A stretch of DNA of 38,770 nucleotides from a virus. Below the pieces are notes generated by a model that did no database searches, had not been told where the DNA came from, and saw only the letters and a list, made by a program, of their open reading frames with translations. A program made the position numbers and the translations under genes. The stretch covers positions 1 through 38,770 of IMG/VR virus record IMGVR_UViG_3300030385_001802. The stretch is one strand, 5' to 3'. How positions within the stretch are numbered: the first letter of the stretch is position 1; every line of letters starts with the position of its first letter. Positions 25,654-32,868 of the stretch are shown piece by piece.

Positions 25654-25666
25654 CCACATGATGTGG
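25654..25666. promoter_or_regulatory. 13-bp perfect palindrome, possible operator
   Basis: CCACAT-G-ATGTGG is a perfect inverted repeat in the gap between the DUF6456-like gene and the early/late terminator. It could be a binding site for a dimeric regulator. No clear promoter overlaps it; a weak TTGATG-N17-TAGGTG can be drawn on the minus strand. Confidence 0.4.
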
Positions 25667-25691
25667 CATCAAGACGAACAAGAACAGAACA

Positions 25692-26207
25692 TCACGCCAC
25701 CTTATAGAACCCGACCAATCCATCCAGCGCCAGCCGCAGCGCCACCATGCCATCCTGTTCAGGCCGTTTGGACATCTTCACACCTTTCCAGCTACCGGCA
25801 GTGAAACCCTCCCCGACCACATGCTCGATAATATCCGACAGGGGGGCGCCCACATGCACCAACGCATCCCTGACACGCTGCTTCGACAACTGGATGGCTT
25901 CGACCGCTTCCAGGGGCATCTCTCCACCGCCTGGCGCATTATCGTATCTGACCTGGGCATATGTTGCAGCGAGGTGCGCTCTCCGATACTGCGCGGCGAA
26001 GATATCCGCCGCTATGTATTGCGTATTGGAGATCGACCCGCGACTATGATACGTCTCGATCGGATCGATCGTGGTATTCCGTAATGCCTTGATACCGGCG
26101 ACCGGTGTTTCAATCTCGACATATAACCCATGTTGTTGCTGTTCAGCAGGACCGTAATCCGAGGTCATGGTTCTTTTCATTTCTTTCTTTTTATTCTTCT
26201 TACTCAT
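25692..26207 (-). CDS. DUF6456-like protein, possible late regulator
   Basis: This 171-residue protein has a Lys-rich N-terminal tail (MSKKNKKKEMKRT), a middle helix set (IETYHSRGSISNTQYIAADI and FAAQYRRAHLA) and a C-terminal part ending VALRLALDGLVGFYKVA. The last segment and the arrangement of helices resemble DUF6456, a domain common in alphaproteobacterial regulatory proteins and their phages. The gene is the last one before the early/late terminator and directly follows the iteron cluster, which overlaps its leader. A good ribosome site (AGGTGGTGA) lies before ATG 26207. Regulation of late transcription or replication is inference from place and family. No enzymatic motif is seen. Confidence 0.55.
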   Translation of the reverse strand: MSKKNKKKEMKRTMTSDYGPAEQQQHGLYVEIETPVAGIKALRNTTIDPIETYHSRGSISNTQYIAADIFAAQYRRAHLAATYAQVRYDNAPGGGEMPLEAVEAIQLSKQRVRDALVHVGAPLSDIIEHVVGEGFTAGSWKGVKMSKRPEQDGMVALRLALDGLVGFYKVA

Positions 26208-26219
26208 TCACCACCTGTC

Positions 26220-26357
26220 CTGTCTCGTTTTACGTCCCATCAAAGCCGGCGAGACAGCAGGACCGCCTATGGACGGTCCCTGTCTTGTCTCGCCGTATGG
26301 GCATTTGCGCGAGACATGTCCCATTACCTGTCTCGCACCTGTCTCGCACCTGTCTCG
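26220..26357. repeat. Iteron-like CTGTCTCG repeat cluster, candidate replication origin
   Basis: The octamer CTGTCTCG occurs at 26220, 26328, 26339 and 26350. The last three are spaced exactly 11 bases, about one helical turn. Near matches lie at 26280 and 26285, and inverted copies (CGAGACAG at 26250 and CGAGACAT at 26310). TGTCTCGC (26286-26293) and GCGAGACA (26309-26316) form a perfect inverted repeat. The cluster fills the gap between the primase-helicase stop (26362) and the next start (26207). Iterons beside a replication gene are typical of origins. An operator for the DUF6456-like gene is the alternative. Confidence 0.7.
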
Positions 26358-26361
26358 TTCA

Positions 26362-28176
26362 CTATATCCTCCAGATGCTTTCACTATTGCCGGCAAATTT
26401 GCTGCCTTTGATGAGGTCGATCTTGGCTCTATCGACCACCTTCCTGGTTCCCGCCGACACCACGTCTGCGCCATCGTCTTTTGGCGGCATGATCCCGTTC
26501 CTGACGCACCACGTTCTGATATCTGTCATCGAGATAGATGCGACATCGGCGCCGTTATGACCTACAGGCCGTCTGCTGACATTGACTGCCAGATTGTCAT
26601 ATGCCTCCACGATGGCATCTCTGTAGTTGGCGCGATCATCGCCTTTCTTGCTGGTTTCTTTCGTGACGCCTGAGATGTTCCAGCCGTCCTGCGTGAGAGC
26701 GCATTGGATGGGCATGAACTCCTCGGCATTGAGGTGGGTACGGAGCCGGTGTTTGGTGAAGTTCAGGACGAACCCTTCACCGTTATCTTTCGGTCGGTCG
26801 AGACGCAGGACGGTATCCAGTTCCCACTCCCTTGTGTTGCTGCCGTATGATCGACCTTCCGCGTGGCCTGTGTGGTGGACCCATATCTGTGCGATGTAAC
26901 GATTTGTGAGACTTTTCATCAATTTCTTGACGGGTTCCCAGCTTTCCTCTTCTTTCATGTCGCCTGACAACAGGCACATGATACTGTCGAAGATGATGAC
27001 GTTGGGCTGATACAGGTCGATCTGGCGTTCCAGCCATGCCTGGCCTTCATCGTTGTTCAGGGGCGGGATGTCCTCGCCATCGGCTTGTAGGCTGTCACGG
27101 TTGAGCCCGAACACCTGTGCGTTCTCGCCGTAGAGGTTTGCGACCTGTTGTGTCCTCTCCTTGAACGTTTCCCGCGGCATCTCGCCGTCGATGTAGAGTA
27201 CGCGGCACGGTCTGCCACCCTTCCAGTTCAGGAAATCTTTGCCGGCGGCTATGGCTGTTGCCATGTTGAGGGCGAACAGGGTTTTCCCCAGCCCTGTTGG
27301 CGCATATATCATCCACCTTGAGGTCGTACACATCACGGTGCCCATTAGGTAGTCTCTGGGCGGCATTTCTTTCTTCAGCCACGCTGCGAGGCTTTCCCTG
27401 GCTGGATCGTTTGGTCGTATCTGCGAGATCAATGTGCGTATATCGTTGCGCTGTATCCACTGGACGATATCGTCCTTGTCGTTGAAGTCTTTGCATATGT
27501 CGGCGGTGGTGATGGATGCTGCGATGCCTGTGAGGCTTTCTGCCACTTTAGCCATGTGTTTGCGTCCCGGATCATCGTTGTCCGGGATCAGGATGACGTG
27601 CTTGCCGGCGAAGTGTTCATTGAGTTCCTGTTGCCAGTTACCGGCGCCACCTGGGTTGCAGGTTGCGGGGTAGCCGGCGCGGTTGAGTGCCTCGACGCCC
27701 TGTTCACCCTCGACAATGATGATGCTTTCGTAGGTATGCCAGTGATGCAGTTGATACGGCAGACGGGTAACGCCATCCATGTTGTGGCTGTTGTAGCTGT
27801 TGTGGCTGTCGAGGCCGTGTTGGCGGAACGTCTTGCCACCGTCTGGATCAGGCAACCGATCGACCACGAATACAGGTGTTCCGTTCTGGTCCCTGTATAT
27901 GTGTTGTCTGGGGTTAGGGTAGTCCGGGGGGAATGCGATATCGCCGGTATATTCGCTGACCTTATGTGGTTTGACGGCGCCGACGCGGAGCATGGCCTCA
28001 TAAACAGCGTCCTGGCTGCATCCTGCATGGCAATGCCACAGGACCATGTCGTCCTCGCCGTCACTGATGGACAGCGACGGGGTGCGGTCCTTGTGTGCCG
28101 GGCAGCGCGCGGTGAATGAGCCGTCGCTGTTAAGCCGGGCCTTTTCCAGGTGTGAGGCTATTTCTTTTGCTGTCAC
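26362..28176 (-). CDS. Primase-helicase (CHC2 zinc finger, Toprim, RepA-like ATPase)
   Basis: This 604-residue protein combines three parts. A CHC2-type zinc finger has C25, H28, C49 and C53 (ARCPAHKDRTPSLSI, then WHCHAGC). A Toprim domain at about 150-235 has IIIVEGEQGVEALNRAG and VILIPDNDDPGRKH. A RecA-fold RepA-like helicase domain at about 285-500 has Walker A in YAPTGLGKTLFALN, VLYIDGEMPRETF and NVIIFDSIMCLL. The C-terminal part includes a small wing-like segment (DIRTWCVRNGIMP). It primes and unwinds DNA at the origin. The start is GTG overlapping the preceding stop (TAGTG). With no DNA polymerase in the window, replication must borrow the host polymerase. The iteron cluster directly follows the gene. 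Confidence 0.92.
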   Translation of the reverse strand: MTAKEIASHLEKARLNSDGSFTARCPAHKDRTPSLSISDGEDDMVLWHCHAGCSQDAVYEAMLRVGAVKPHKVSEYTGDIAFPPDYPNPRQHIYRDQNGTPVFVVDRLPDPDGGKTFRQHGLDSHNSYNSHNMDGVTRLPYQLHHWHTYESIIIVEGEQGVEALNRAGYPATCNPGGAGNWQQELNEHFAGKHVILIPDNDDPGRKHMAKVAESLTGIAASITTADICKDFNDKDDIVQWIQRNDIRTLISQIRPNDPARESLAAWLKKEMPPRDYLMGTVMCTTSRWMIYAPTGLGKTLFALNMATAIAAGKDFLNWKGGRPCRVLYIDGEMPRETFKERTQQVANLYGENAQVFGLNRDSLQADGEDIPPLNNDEGQAWLERQIDLYQPNVIIFDSIMCLLSGDMKEEESWEPVKKLMKSLTNRYIAQIWVHHTGHAEGRSYGSNTREWELDTVLRLDRPKDNGEGFVLNFTKHRLRTHLNAEEFMPIQCALTQDGWNISGVTKETSKKGDDRANYRDAIVEAYDNLAVNVSRRPVGHNGADVASISMTDIRTWCVRNGIMPPKDDGADVVSAGTRKVVDRAKIDLIKGSKFAGNSESIWRI

Positions 28177-28544
28177 TAAAACGGTATCTCATCATCAAGC
28201 GGTTCAAGTCCGAAATCCTTGCGGAAATTGTCATCGGGGTGGCGCTGGTTCTCGAACCATGAAGCTCTGTTTTCGGCGAATGCGCTGATGATGATCGAAC
28301 CGAACATCATCAACTGGCCTTTATCGAGGGCGCGCAGATCGTGCTGGTTTATGCTGTCGAGGTAGGCGCCGGCCTTCTTTACCGCTTCCCAGAGCGGTGC
28401 GTCTTCGTCCTGTTCCAGATGGTGTCCGGTCATCATGTGCCTCTTTGAACAATAGAACGTTAATCCCCGTCCGTTTTTATGGCCGAAACCACGCGTGGCC
28501 TTGAAACAGACGGGGCAGAGCTTGTTGTGTTCTATGTATTCCAC
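28176..28544 (-). CDS. Small zinc-ribbon protein of the replication operon
   Basis: I place the start at GTG 28544 (122 residues, VEYIEHNKLCPVCFKATRG), overlapping the end of the previous gene. The longer upstream frame is Arg/Thr-rich and a shadow of it. A treble of Cys/His (CPVCF and, 20 residues later, YCSKRHMMTGHH) suggests a zinc ribbon, followed by a helical acidic C-terminus (PLWEAVKKAGAYLDSIN; GLEPLDDEIPF). The acidic tail is reminiscent of ssDNA-binding proteins. It lies between the possible ssDNA-binding protein and the primase-helicase, so a DNA-handling role is likely, but the family is not recognised. Confidence 0.6.
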   Translation of the reverse strand: MEYIEHNKLCPVCFKATRGFGHKNGRGLTFYCSKRHMMTGHHLEQDEDAPLWEAVKKAGAYLDSINQHDLRALDKGQLMMFGSIIISAFAENRASWFENQRHPDDNFRKDFGLEPLDDEIPF

Positions 28545-29245
28545 GCCCCTACCGGAGGTGCGACGGTGGCAGGTGGAGCCACCGGTGGAGCCGCCGCGGG
28601 CATTGGGGGTACAGGTGCCGGCGCACTGGGCACGGGCATGGGAGCCGGTGCTGGTGCCATGGGCGGTGGTGCAGGGGCAACGGGCTGCGCTTGTGGTGCG
28701 AAACACGCAGGTTGCTGGACCCACTGGACGATCTCGAAATTGGGCACCTGGGTTGAGTTCTGTCCGGTGCTTGTGAGTGTAGCGCCGGTCAGCCTGATCA
28801 GCGGATATAGGCCGGGGTTCTGTGGTGCCTGTTGTGCGATGACGGCCGCGATCTGGCAGAACCCTTTCCATGTGCCGACTGACGCCTGATCCCAGCATGC
28901 GGCGTTGTCATTATCCAGTGCCATGGGGATGCGGACGGCTTCAAGAAAGCCGGCGCCGGGGTAGGACAAAGGCTGACCCAGTGACGGGTTGGCGCGATAG
29001 TCCTTGGCGCCGCCTTTCGGCCAGTTCAGCCATCCGGTTTCGATGGTGTTGATGTCCCACACCGTGCCGGTCAGCATGTGCTGGGACACTATCGGCGCAT
29101 TGCCAGCCCCGGCAGCGCGGATCGAGAACGATGCCTGTTCGATGCCGTTTTCGGCAGAGCCCAGTGCATGCCAGTTAATGTAATACGCAAATGCTGCGCC
29201 ATCTCCACGGGGCTGTTCAGGGGGCGGTGCTACGAATGTATTCAC
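28532..29245 (-). CDS. Hypothetical replication/recombination protein with Pro/Ala-rich tail, possible ssDNA-binding protein
   Basis: This 237-residue protein starts at GTG 29245 with a strong site (AAGGAG). Residues 1-175 form a compact domain with several Trp (INWHALGSAE; TGWLNWPKGGAKDYRANP; DQASVGTWKGFCQIAAVIA) and residues 180-237 are a Pro/Ala tail (APAPPPMAPAPAPMPVPSAP). It sits between a RecE-like exonuclease and the primase-helicase, where phages often encode an annealing or ssDNA-binding protein. Many aromatic residues and a flexible C-tail fit that role, but the typical acidic C-terminal tip of bacterial SSB is missing and I do not recognise the family. Confidence 0.6.
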   Translation of the reverse strand: MNTFVAPPPEQPRGDGAAFAYYINWHALGSAENGIEQASFSIRAAGAGNAPIVSQHMLTGTVWDINTIETGWLNWPKGGAKDYRANPSLGQPLSYPGAGFLEAVRIPMALDNDNAACWDQASVGTWKGFCQIAAVIAQQAPQNPGLYPLIRLTGATLTSTGQNSTQVPNFEIVQWVQQPACFAPQAQPVAPAPPPMAPAPAPMPVPSAPAPVPPMPAAAPPVAPPATVAPPVGAWNT

Positions 29246-29598
29246 GTTGCTTCTCCTTTTTCAATTTTTCGCGTTAACTTCAAAACCTTTTTCATCGCCC
29301 TACTTTCAAGAAGGTTGATGTGCTTAATGAGGCTTTTAACTTTTCTATGCAGGTGCCTATTTTCACGGGTTAGCTCTTGAACCTTATTGTTGGATGACTC
29401 TGCGCGTTTCATATTTTTGTCAGCATTCAATGCGTTTACCACCAACTCTTGGAAGGTAAATAATTCCAACATCAGCGCGTCTGAATTAGGAATAATAAGG
29501 TTGCGTAACCCAGCCTCATGCTCCCTTAATTGCTCATGCACCTTGAAATACTTTTCCTTCCAAGCGGCGTAGTCCTTTTTATTTAACCTCGGCATCAC
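29242..29598 (-). CDS. Coiled-coil hypothetical protein
   Basis: This 118-residue, highly charged protein is mostly helical (VQELTRENRHLHRKVKSLIK; KKVLKLTRKIEKGEAT) with leucines at heptad spacing. Its DNA is visibly richer in A and T than the flanking genes. Stop and start overlap the neighbours by 4 bases each, so it is translated within the early operon. A similar short coiled-coil gene lies at 31191-31517. Both may be recent insertions. No known domain is recognised; dimerisation is likely. Confidence 0.55.
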   Translation of the reverse strand: MMPRLNKKDYAAWKEKYFKVHEQLREHEAGLRNLIIPNSDALMLELFTFQELVVNALNADKNMKRAESSNNKVQELTRENRHLHRKVKSLIKHINLLESRAMKKVLKLTRKIEKGEAT

Positions 29599-30476
29599 GC
29601 CGCCCCCTTGAGATCAATCTCTCTGGGGTTGGTGTGCTTGAAGGCGTAGGGCGGTAGGGATAACAGCACCTTCTCGGCGGCATAGCCGTGGAAATGCTGT
29701 TTCTCCTCGCATTCAAGATGCAGGTCGATGGCGGCGTTGTAGGATGCCCATCCTTCGGCCCGTGTTTGTGCGTCGAGTTCGTAGATGGCTGGTGCGTATG
29801 GCGGTGACTTCTCTATGACAAGGAACAGGAAGGTATCCCTTGGCGCGACCCTCAATTCCGGGTTTTTTCTTTCCTGTCGGTTCGCGATCTCAACCCAATT
29901 TAGATGTGACGCCTCGTAAGCCGCGTTCCATCCATAGGTGTACGATGCCGCCTGTTGATGATAGCCGTAATTGGCAACGGATTGCGCGAAGCCGCGAGGG
30001 CTCGCATCTGCTGCTGTTTTCAGGTCGATTAGAACGTCCTTGGCGCAATCCATTTTAAGTTTGCATTGCTGTCCGCGGTACTCGAAAAACGCTGCCTGTT
30101 CGTATATCGCACCACCACCACCCAGGATCGATGCGATGGCAGGACTCTGCCATACCCTATCCCTCATGGTCATGCAGGTATGATAGTCACCTTCAGTTAG
30201 CAGGATGACGCCCGCGGCGTCGGCCTCTTCGATGGCTTCCTTCCATGCTTTCCCACGGCGATCCTTTGGACCCTGCTTTATACCCTTGTCGGCGAGTTCC
30301 GGCTGAAGGACAGCAAGATGGACGGCGCTGCCCAGCGTCATGGCGTCGGTCTTTTCGGTCTGTACCTGCGCGTGGGCCGGTGTTTTGTTGATGAGGCGCC
30401 AAAGGTAAGAATTGTTGAGCCCGTCAGCCGCGAAATACTCGGCATCGGGCATGTCGAAGACACCGATCTTCATCAT
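29595..30476 (-). CDS. RecE-like PD-(D/E)XK exonuclease
   Basis: This 293-residue protein resembles the exodeoxyribonuclease VIII/RecE-type nuclease domain (DUF3799 family). It opens with DMPDAEYFAADGLNNSYLWR and TLGSAVHLAVLQPELADKG. The catalytic core follows: the acidic position in QQCKLKMDCAKDVLIDLKTA (the D-x(n)-D-L-K motif) and the downstream QAASYTYGWNAAYE motif. Such enzymes chew one strand to give 3' tails for annealing or recombination. It lies downstream of DUF6378 and RuvC-like genes, making a compact recombination cassette. Confidence 0.88.
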   Translation of the reverse strand: MMKIGVFDMPDAEYFAADGLNNSYLWRLINKTPAHAQVQTEKTDAMTLGSAVHLAVLQPELADKGIKQGPKDRRGKAWKEAIEEADAAGVILLTEGDYHTCMTMRDRVWQSPAIASILGGGGAIYEQAAFFEYRGQQCKLKMDCAKDVLIDLKTAADASPRGFAQSVANYGYHQQAASYTYGWNAAYEASHLNWVEIANRQERKNPELRVAPRDTFLFLVIEKSPPYAPAIYELDAQTRAEGWASYNAAIDLHLECEEKQHFHGYAAEKVLLSLPPYAFKHTNPREIDLKGAA

Positions 30477-30748
30477 GCCACCTCACTGAGGATGGCAGCG
30501 TAGCCGGCGAGATCGATCTGGCTATCGGCGTGATCGGGCTGATTTATGAGACGCGCCAGCTTGATACCGCACATAACCATGACGGCGTCAGCCGGGCTGA
30601 TGTCATACTCCAGCTTATCCCTGAGAATCACGTTCATCATTGCCGCCACCCGGTCATAGTTCTCGGCGGGTGAGCCGTACATATTTTCCCTGTTTGTAAC
30701 GGCAGCGCGCGCACCGTTAAGAATTTCAAAGCGCGGTTTGTCTTTCAT
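30473..30748 (-). CDS. DUF6378-like small protein
   Basis: I start at ATG 30748 (91 residues, AGGGGA upstream), which overlaps the resolvase stop (ATGA). The protein has the signature of DUF6378-type phage proteins: AAVTNRENMYGSPAENYDRV, then ISPADAVMVMCGIKLARLIN and DSQIDLAGYAAIL. The similarity extends over the whole length. It is helical and resembles small MazG-like nucleotide-handling folds, but a pyrophosphatase motif is not visible. It lies between the resolvase and the exonuclease. Function unknown. Confidence 0.75.
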   Translation of the reverse strand: MKDKPRFEILNGARAAVTNRENMYGSPAENYDRVAAMMNVILRDKLEYDISPADAVMVMCGIKLARLINQPDHADSQIDLAGYAAILSEVA

Positions 30749-31194
30749 CTGATAATCCCCTGTGATCTGCCCCAAAGGGCGATAAGTGCCGCTTCTGCGC
30801 GGCCGTCGTCTTTCTTACGCAAGAACTGGTCTGCGTTGGCAGGGAAGAGCCGTGTCGCAGCTTCCCTTGCCGCGTTCTTGTCCCGTCCCAGGTTATAGTG
30901 GCTTTTCCACTTCGCCGGAGTGACAAGCGTGAACGGGATAGCCAATGTTGCGAGAACACCTTTTATGACACCAAAGCCCTGCCCGAAATTGAAGGCGGAT
31001 TGCCGGCCCATGAGGTGGCTGTTGACGCTCTCCAGGTAGACATGATCCGGGACGAACTCTGTGAAAATGGCCGCGATCGCGGCGCCGTTGAGTTCTTTGT
31101 CGAAGACCGGCATATCCTCAATGAAGAGATGGCTGGATACCGGATAAAGCATGGCGATGGCGCCGGTCTTGCCGGGGTCAATGGCGGCGATCAT
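30745..31194 (-). CDS. RuvC-like Holliday junction resolvase
   Basis: This 149-residue protein has the RuvC fold: IAAIDPGKTGAIAM with catalytic D6, VYLESVNSHLMG with E55, TPAKWKSHYNL in the middle and a C-terminal acidic pair within KKDDGRAEAALIALWG. RuvC-like proteins of phages cut four-way junctions or branched DNA before packaging. Length is typical. Start ATG 31194 overlaps the previous stop by 4 bases. Confidence 0.92.
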   Translation of the reverse strand: MIAAIDPGKTGAIAMLYPVSSHLFIEDMPVFDKELNGAAIAAIFTEFVPDHVYLESVNSHLMGRQSAFNFGQGFGVIKGVLATLAIPFTLVTPAKWKSHYNLGRDKNAAREAATRLFPANADQFLRKKDDGRAEAALIALWGRSQGIIR

Positions 31195-31517
31195 GGCGCG
31201 GCCTTTTCTTTTTCAGTTAAAAGACCGCGCATTAATTTATTTTCGGCCCTCAAGGTCTTTATGGTTTCTCTCTGGCTACGGTTTTTCTGCGACATCTTTA
31301 AATCGGAATCGCGCAAATGCTCGTTCTCTGCCTGGATTTCTTTGGCCTTTACCTCGTATTTTTCCCTCTCAAGGCCGTCAAGAATTAGACCACGCGCCTT
31401 ATTAAGCATTGCCGCCAGTTCCCTAAAGCAAATTACGTTTCTGTTGATGGTTAACGCTGCTTTATCAACGTCAACGATTAACTCTTCTATGGATAGGATT
31501 CCGCGGGCGCCCTTCAT
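31191..31517 (-). CDS. Coiled-coil hypothetical protein
   Basis: This 108-residue protein has ILSIEELIVDVDKAALTINR near the start and a long charged coil in the second half (AKEIQAENEHLRDSDLKMSQ). Codon use is A/T-leaning compared with the neighbours. It overlaps both neighbours by 4 bases (ATGA). Its general style resembles 29242-29598, but by eye the two share no clear alignment beyond heptad spacing. Function unknown. Confidence 0.55.
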   Translation of the reverse strand: MKGARGILSIEELIVDVDKAALTINRNVICFRELAAMLNKARGLILDGLEREKYEVKAKEIQAENEHLRDSDLKMSQKNRSQRETIKTLRAENKLMRGLLTEKEKAAP

Positions 31518-31765
31518 TTCCCGTCCTTCAATTTCAGCAGCGCGTAATACTCCTTGCGCCGCATGGCGATGGTGGGTGTCATGCCCAGGCTGTCGTTATG
31601 CTCTGCCATGTCGAGGGCATATCGCGCCGCCCTGATCTCTTCGTCTGTGGGTTTCCTGGGGCCGAATATGCTGTCCCACCCATCCCTGTATGCTTTGGTC
31701 GGGATGGGGATCGTCCACCAGCGTTTGCGCTGTTGGCTGGGTGATTTGCTGTGGATGTCAATCAT
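31514..31765 (-). CDS. Small hypothetical early protein
   Basis: This 83-residue protein begins MIDIHSKSPSQQRKRWWTIP and has KAYRDGWDSIFGPRKPTDEE, then a basic/helical end (MRRKEYYALLKLKDGK). It starts immediately at the methyltransferase stop (TGATG overlap) and overlaps the next gene by 4 bases, so it is translated with them. Several Trp and Arg could bind nucleic acid, but no family is recognised. Confidence 0.6.
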   Translation of the reverse strand: MIDIHSKSPSQQRKRWWTIPIPTKAYRDGWDSIFGPRKPTDEEIRAARYALDMAEHNDSLGMTPTIAMRRKEYYALLKLKDGK

Positions 31766-32864
31766 CAGACTTTCTCCGCTGCGAGGATTCCCCGTCCGAT
31801 TTGCTCGACGACCTGGGGGACGATTGCGTTTCCGAGGGCTTTGAGTCGGGCGACGCGGTTTTTAACTCCGGTCGCAACTCTTCCGCAGTCAGGTTCGTCC
31901 AGCCAGCGGGGAACCCCATCAGCCATTCCACCCATTCTGGATTCAGGGAGCCACTGCTGTGGCCCTCCATCTTCACTGCGTTGGGTAGCTGGTCGTGATG
32001 CCCTCGCGCTTTCGCCAGATGCTCGTCGCTGTTTGCGCCCTTGTGATCCCTCGTTGTCGGCGTGGGCCACATCTTGGCCGCCGTTTGTAGGTTGAAACTT
32101 TCCTTGTGACCACTGGGCCTCTTCCCCGTGAAATTTGGGGTTGCCCCCCGTGGTGTTGCGTCCGGCGTCGGCCACAGTTTCGCCACCATTCCCAGATCGA
32201 TATTCTTCCCCCGCGCCAATTCCCTCTCTGCGCCCGCCACTGTTCTGCTTCCCTTGTTCCCGTCCGTCGCTTTCGCGGTGGGCCAGAGATGCGGGTTGTT
32301 CACTTGTTGCGAGAGCCGCAATTGCTGGTGGGCTTTGTACTTCACTTGACCCGGATGCTCGGCCACACTGGCGGTCATTGTTTGCCACAATCCAGACCCG
32401 ATCTCTTCGGTGCGGGGCATCGACGGCGCAAGCTGGAATAATAAATGGCGCGGCTTCGTACCCGAGGCTTTCCAGGTCAGAAAGGCTGCGCTGGAGGCCC
32501 AGCGGCTCGTTAACAAAGCCTCTGACATTTTCGCCAATGACCCATTGAGGCCGTAGCTTTTCAATAAGGGTAGCCATCGCCGGCCAGAGGTCGCGGTCAT
32601 CTTCTGCGCCTCGCTGCTGCCCGGCGACACTCCAGGGCTGGCAAGGAAATCCTCCACATACGAGATCGATTCTCCCAAGTTCATCTGTCGGGATGGTTCG
32701 CACATCGTCGTAAATCGGGACGTCCGGCCAGTGCTTTCTGAGGACGGCTTGACAGAACTTGTCTTGCTCGCAGAAGGCGACTGTCCGAAAAGGTCCGGCT
32801 GTTTCGAGCCCGAGTGAGAATCCGCCGATTCCGCTGAAGAGGTCGAGGACGGTAAGGTTTTCAT
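31758..32864 (-). CDS. Full-length ORF nested in the methyltransferase gene, different frame
   Basis: This 368-residue ORF starts four bases after the methyltransferase start (ATGAATGA) and overlaps it completely in another frame on the same strand. It is not random-looking: it contains LWQTMTASVAEHPGQVKY, LWPTPDATPRGATPN, WPTPTTRDHKGAN and LNPEWVEWLMGFPAGWT. I recognise these WPTP-x-RD and WVEWLMGFP-x-GWT signatures from phage and bacterial proteins that accompany cytosine methyltransferases, often annotated as methyltransferase-associated hypothetical proteins. The Ser/Thr-rich N-terminus is unlike a normal domain. Whether it is translated is not proven; no separate Shine-Dalgarno site exists beyond the shared one. 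Confidence 0.55.
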   Translation of the reverse strand: MKTLPSSTSSAESADSHSGSKQPDLFGQSPSASKTSSVKPSSESTGRTSRFTTMCEPSRQMNLGESISYVEDFLASPGVSPGSSEAQKMTATSGRRWLPLLKSYGLNGSLAKMSEALLTSRWASSAAFLTWKASGTKPRHLLFQLAPSMPRTEEIGSGLWQTMTASVAEHPGQVKYKAHQQLRLSQQVNNPHLWPTAKATDGNKGSRTVAGAERELARGKNIDLGMVAKLWPTPDATPRGATPNFTGKRPSGHKESFNLQTAAKMWPTPTTRDHKGANSDEHLAKARGHHDQLPNAVKMEGHSSGSLNPEWVEWLMGFPAGWTNLTAEELRPELKTASPDSKPSETQSSPRSSSKSDGESSQRRKSDD

Positions 32865-32868
32865 TCAC
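31765..32868 (-). CDS. dcm: DNA (cytosine-5)-methyltransferase
   Basis: This 367-residue protein carries the cytosine-C5 methyltransferase motifs in order: motif I (LDLFSGIGGFSLGLE), motif IV with catalytic Cys (GGFPCQPWSVAGQ at about 72-84), motif VI (ENVRGFVNE), motif VIII (DAPHRRDRVWIVA) and motifs IX-X (RLKALGNAIVPQVVEQIG). The segment between, about 180-330, is the target-recognition region and is unusually Gly/Arg/Ser/Asn-rich. No partner restriction enzyme is seen, so it more likely protects phage DNA or alters regulation. It follows the ribbon-helix-helix gene with 4 bases of overlap. The target sequence cannot be read from the protein. The whole gene is also open in another frame (31758-32864). 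Confidence 0.93.
   Translation of the reverse strand: MNENLTVLDLFSGIGGFSLGLETAGPFRTVAFCEQDKFCQAVLRKHWPDVPIYDDVRTIPTDELGRIDLVCGGFPCQPWSVAGQQRGAEDDRDLWPAMATLIEKLRPQWVIGENVRGFVNEPLGLQRSLSDLESLGYEAAPFIIPACAVDAPHRRDRVWIVANNDRQCGRASGSSEVQSPPAIAALATSEQPASLAHRESDGREQGKQNSGGRREGIGAGEEYRSGNGGETVADAGRNTTGGNPKFHGEEAQWSQGKFQPTNGGQDVAHADNEGSQGRKQRRASGESARASRPATQRSEDGGPQQWLPESRMGGMADGVPRWLDEPDCGRVATGVKNRVARLKALGNAIVPQVVEQIGRGILAAEKV

Noticed and set aside
28545-28898. N-terminal extension of the zinc-ribbon gene
   Set aside because: The residues are Arg/Thr/Ser/Gly-rich and arise from the other frame of the upstream proline-rich tail. The GTG at 28544 fits the overlap pattern.
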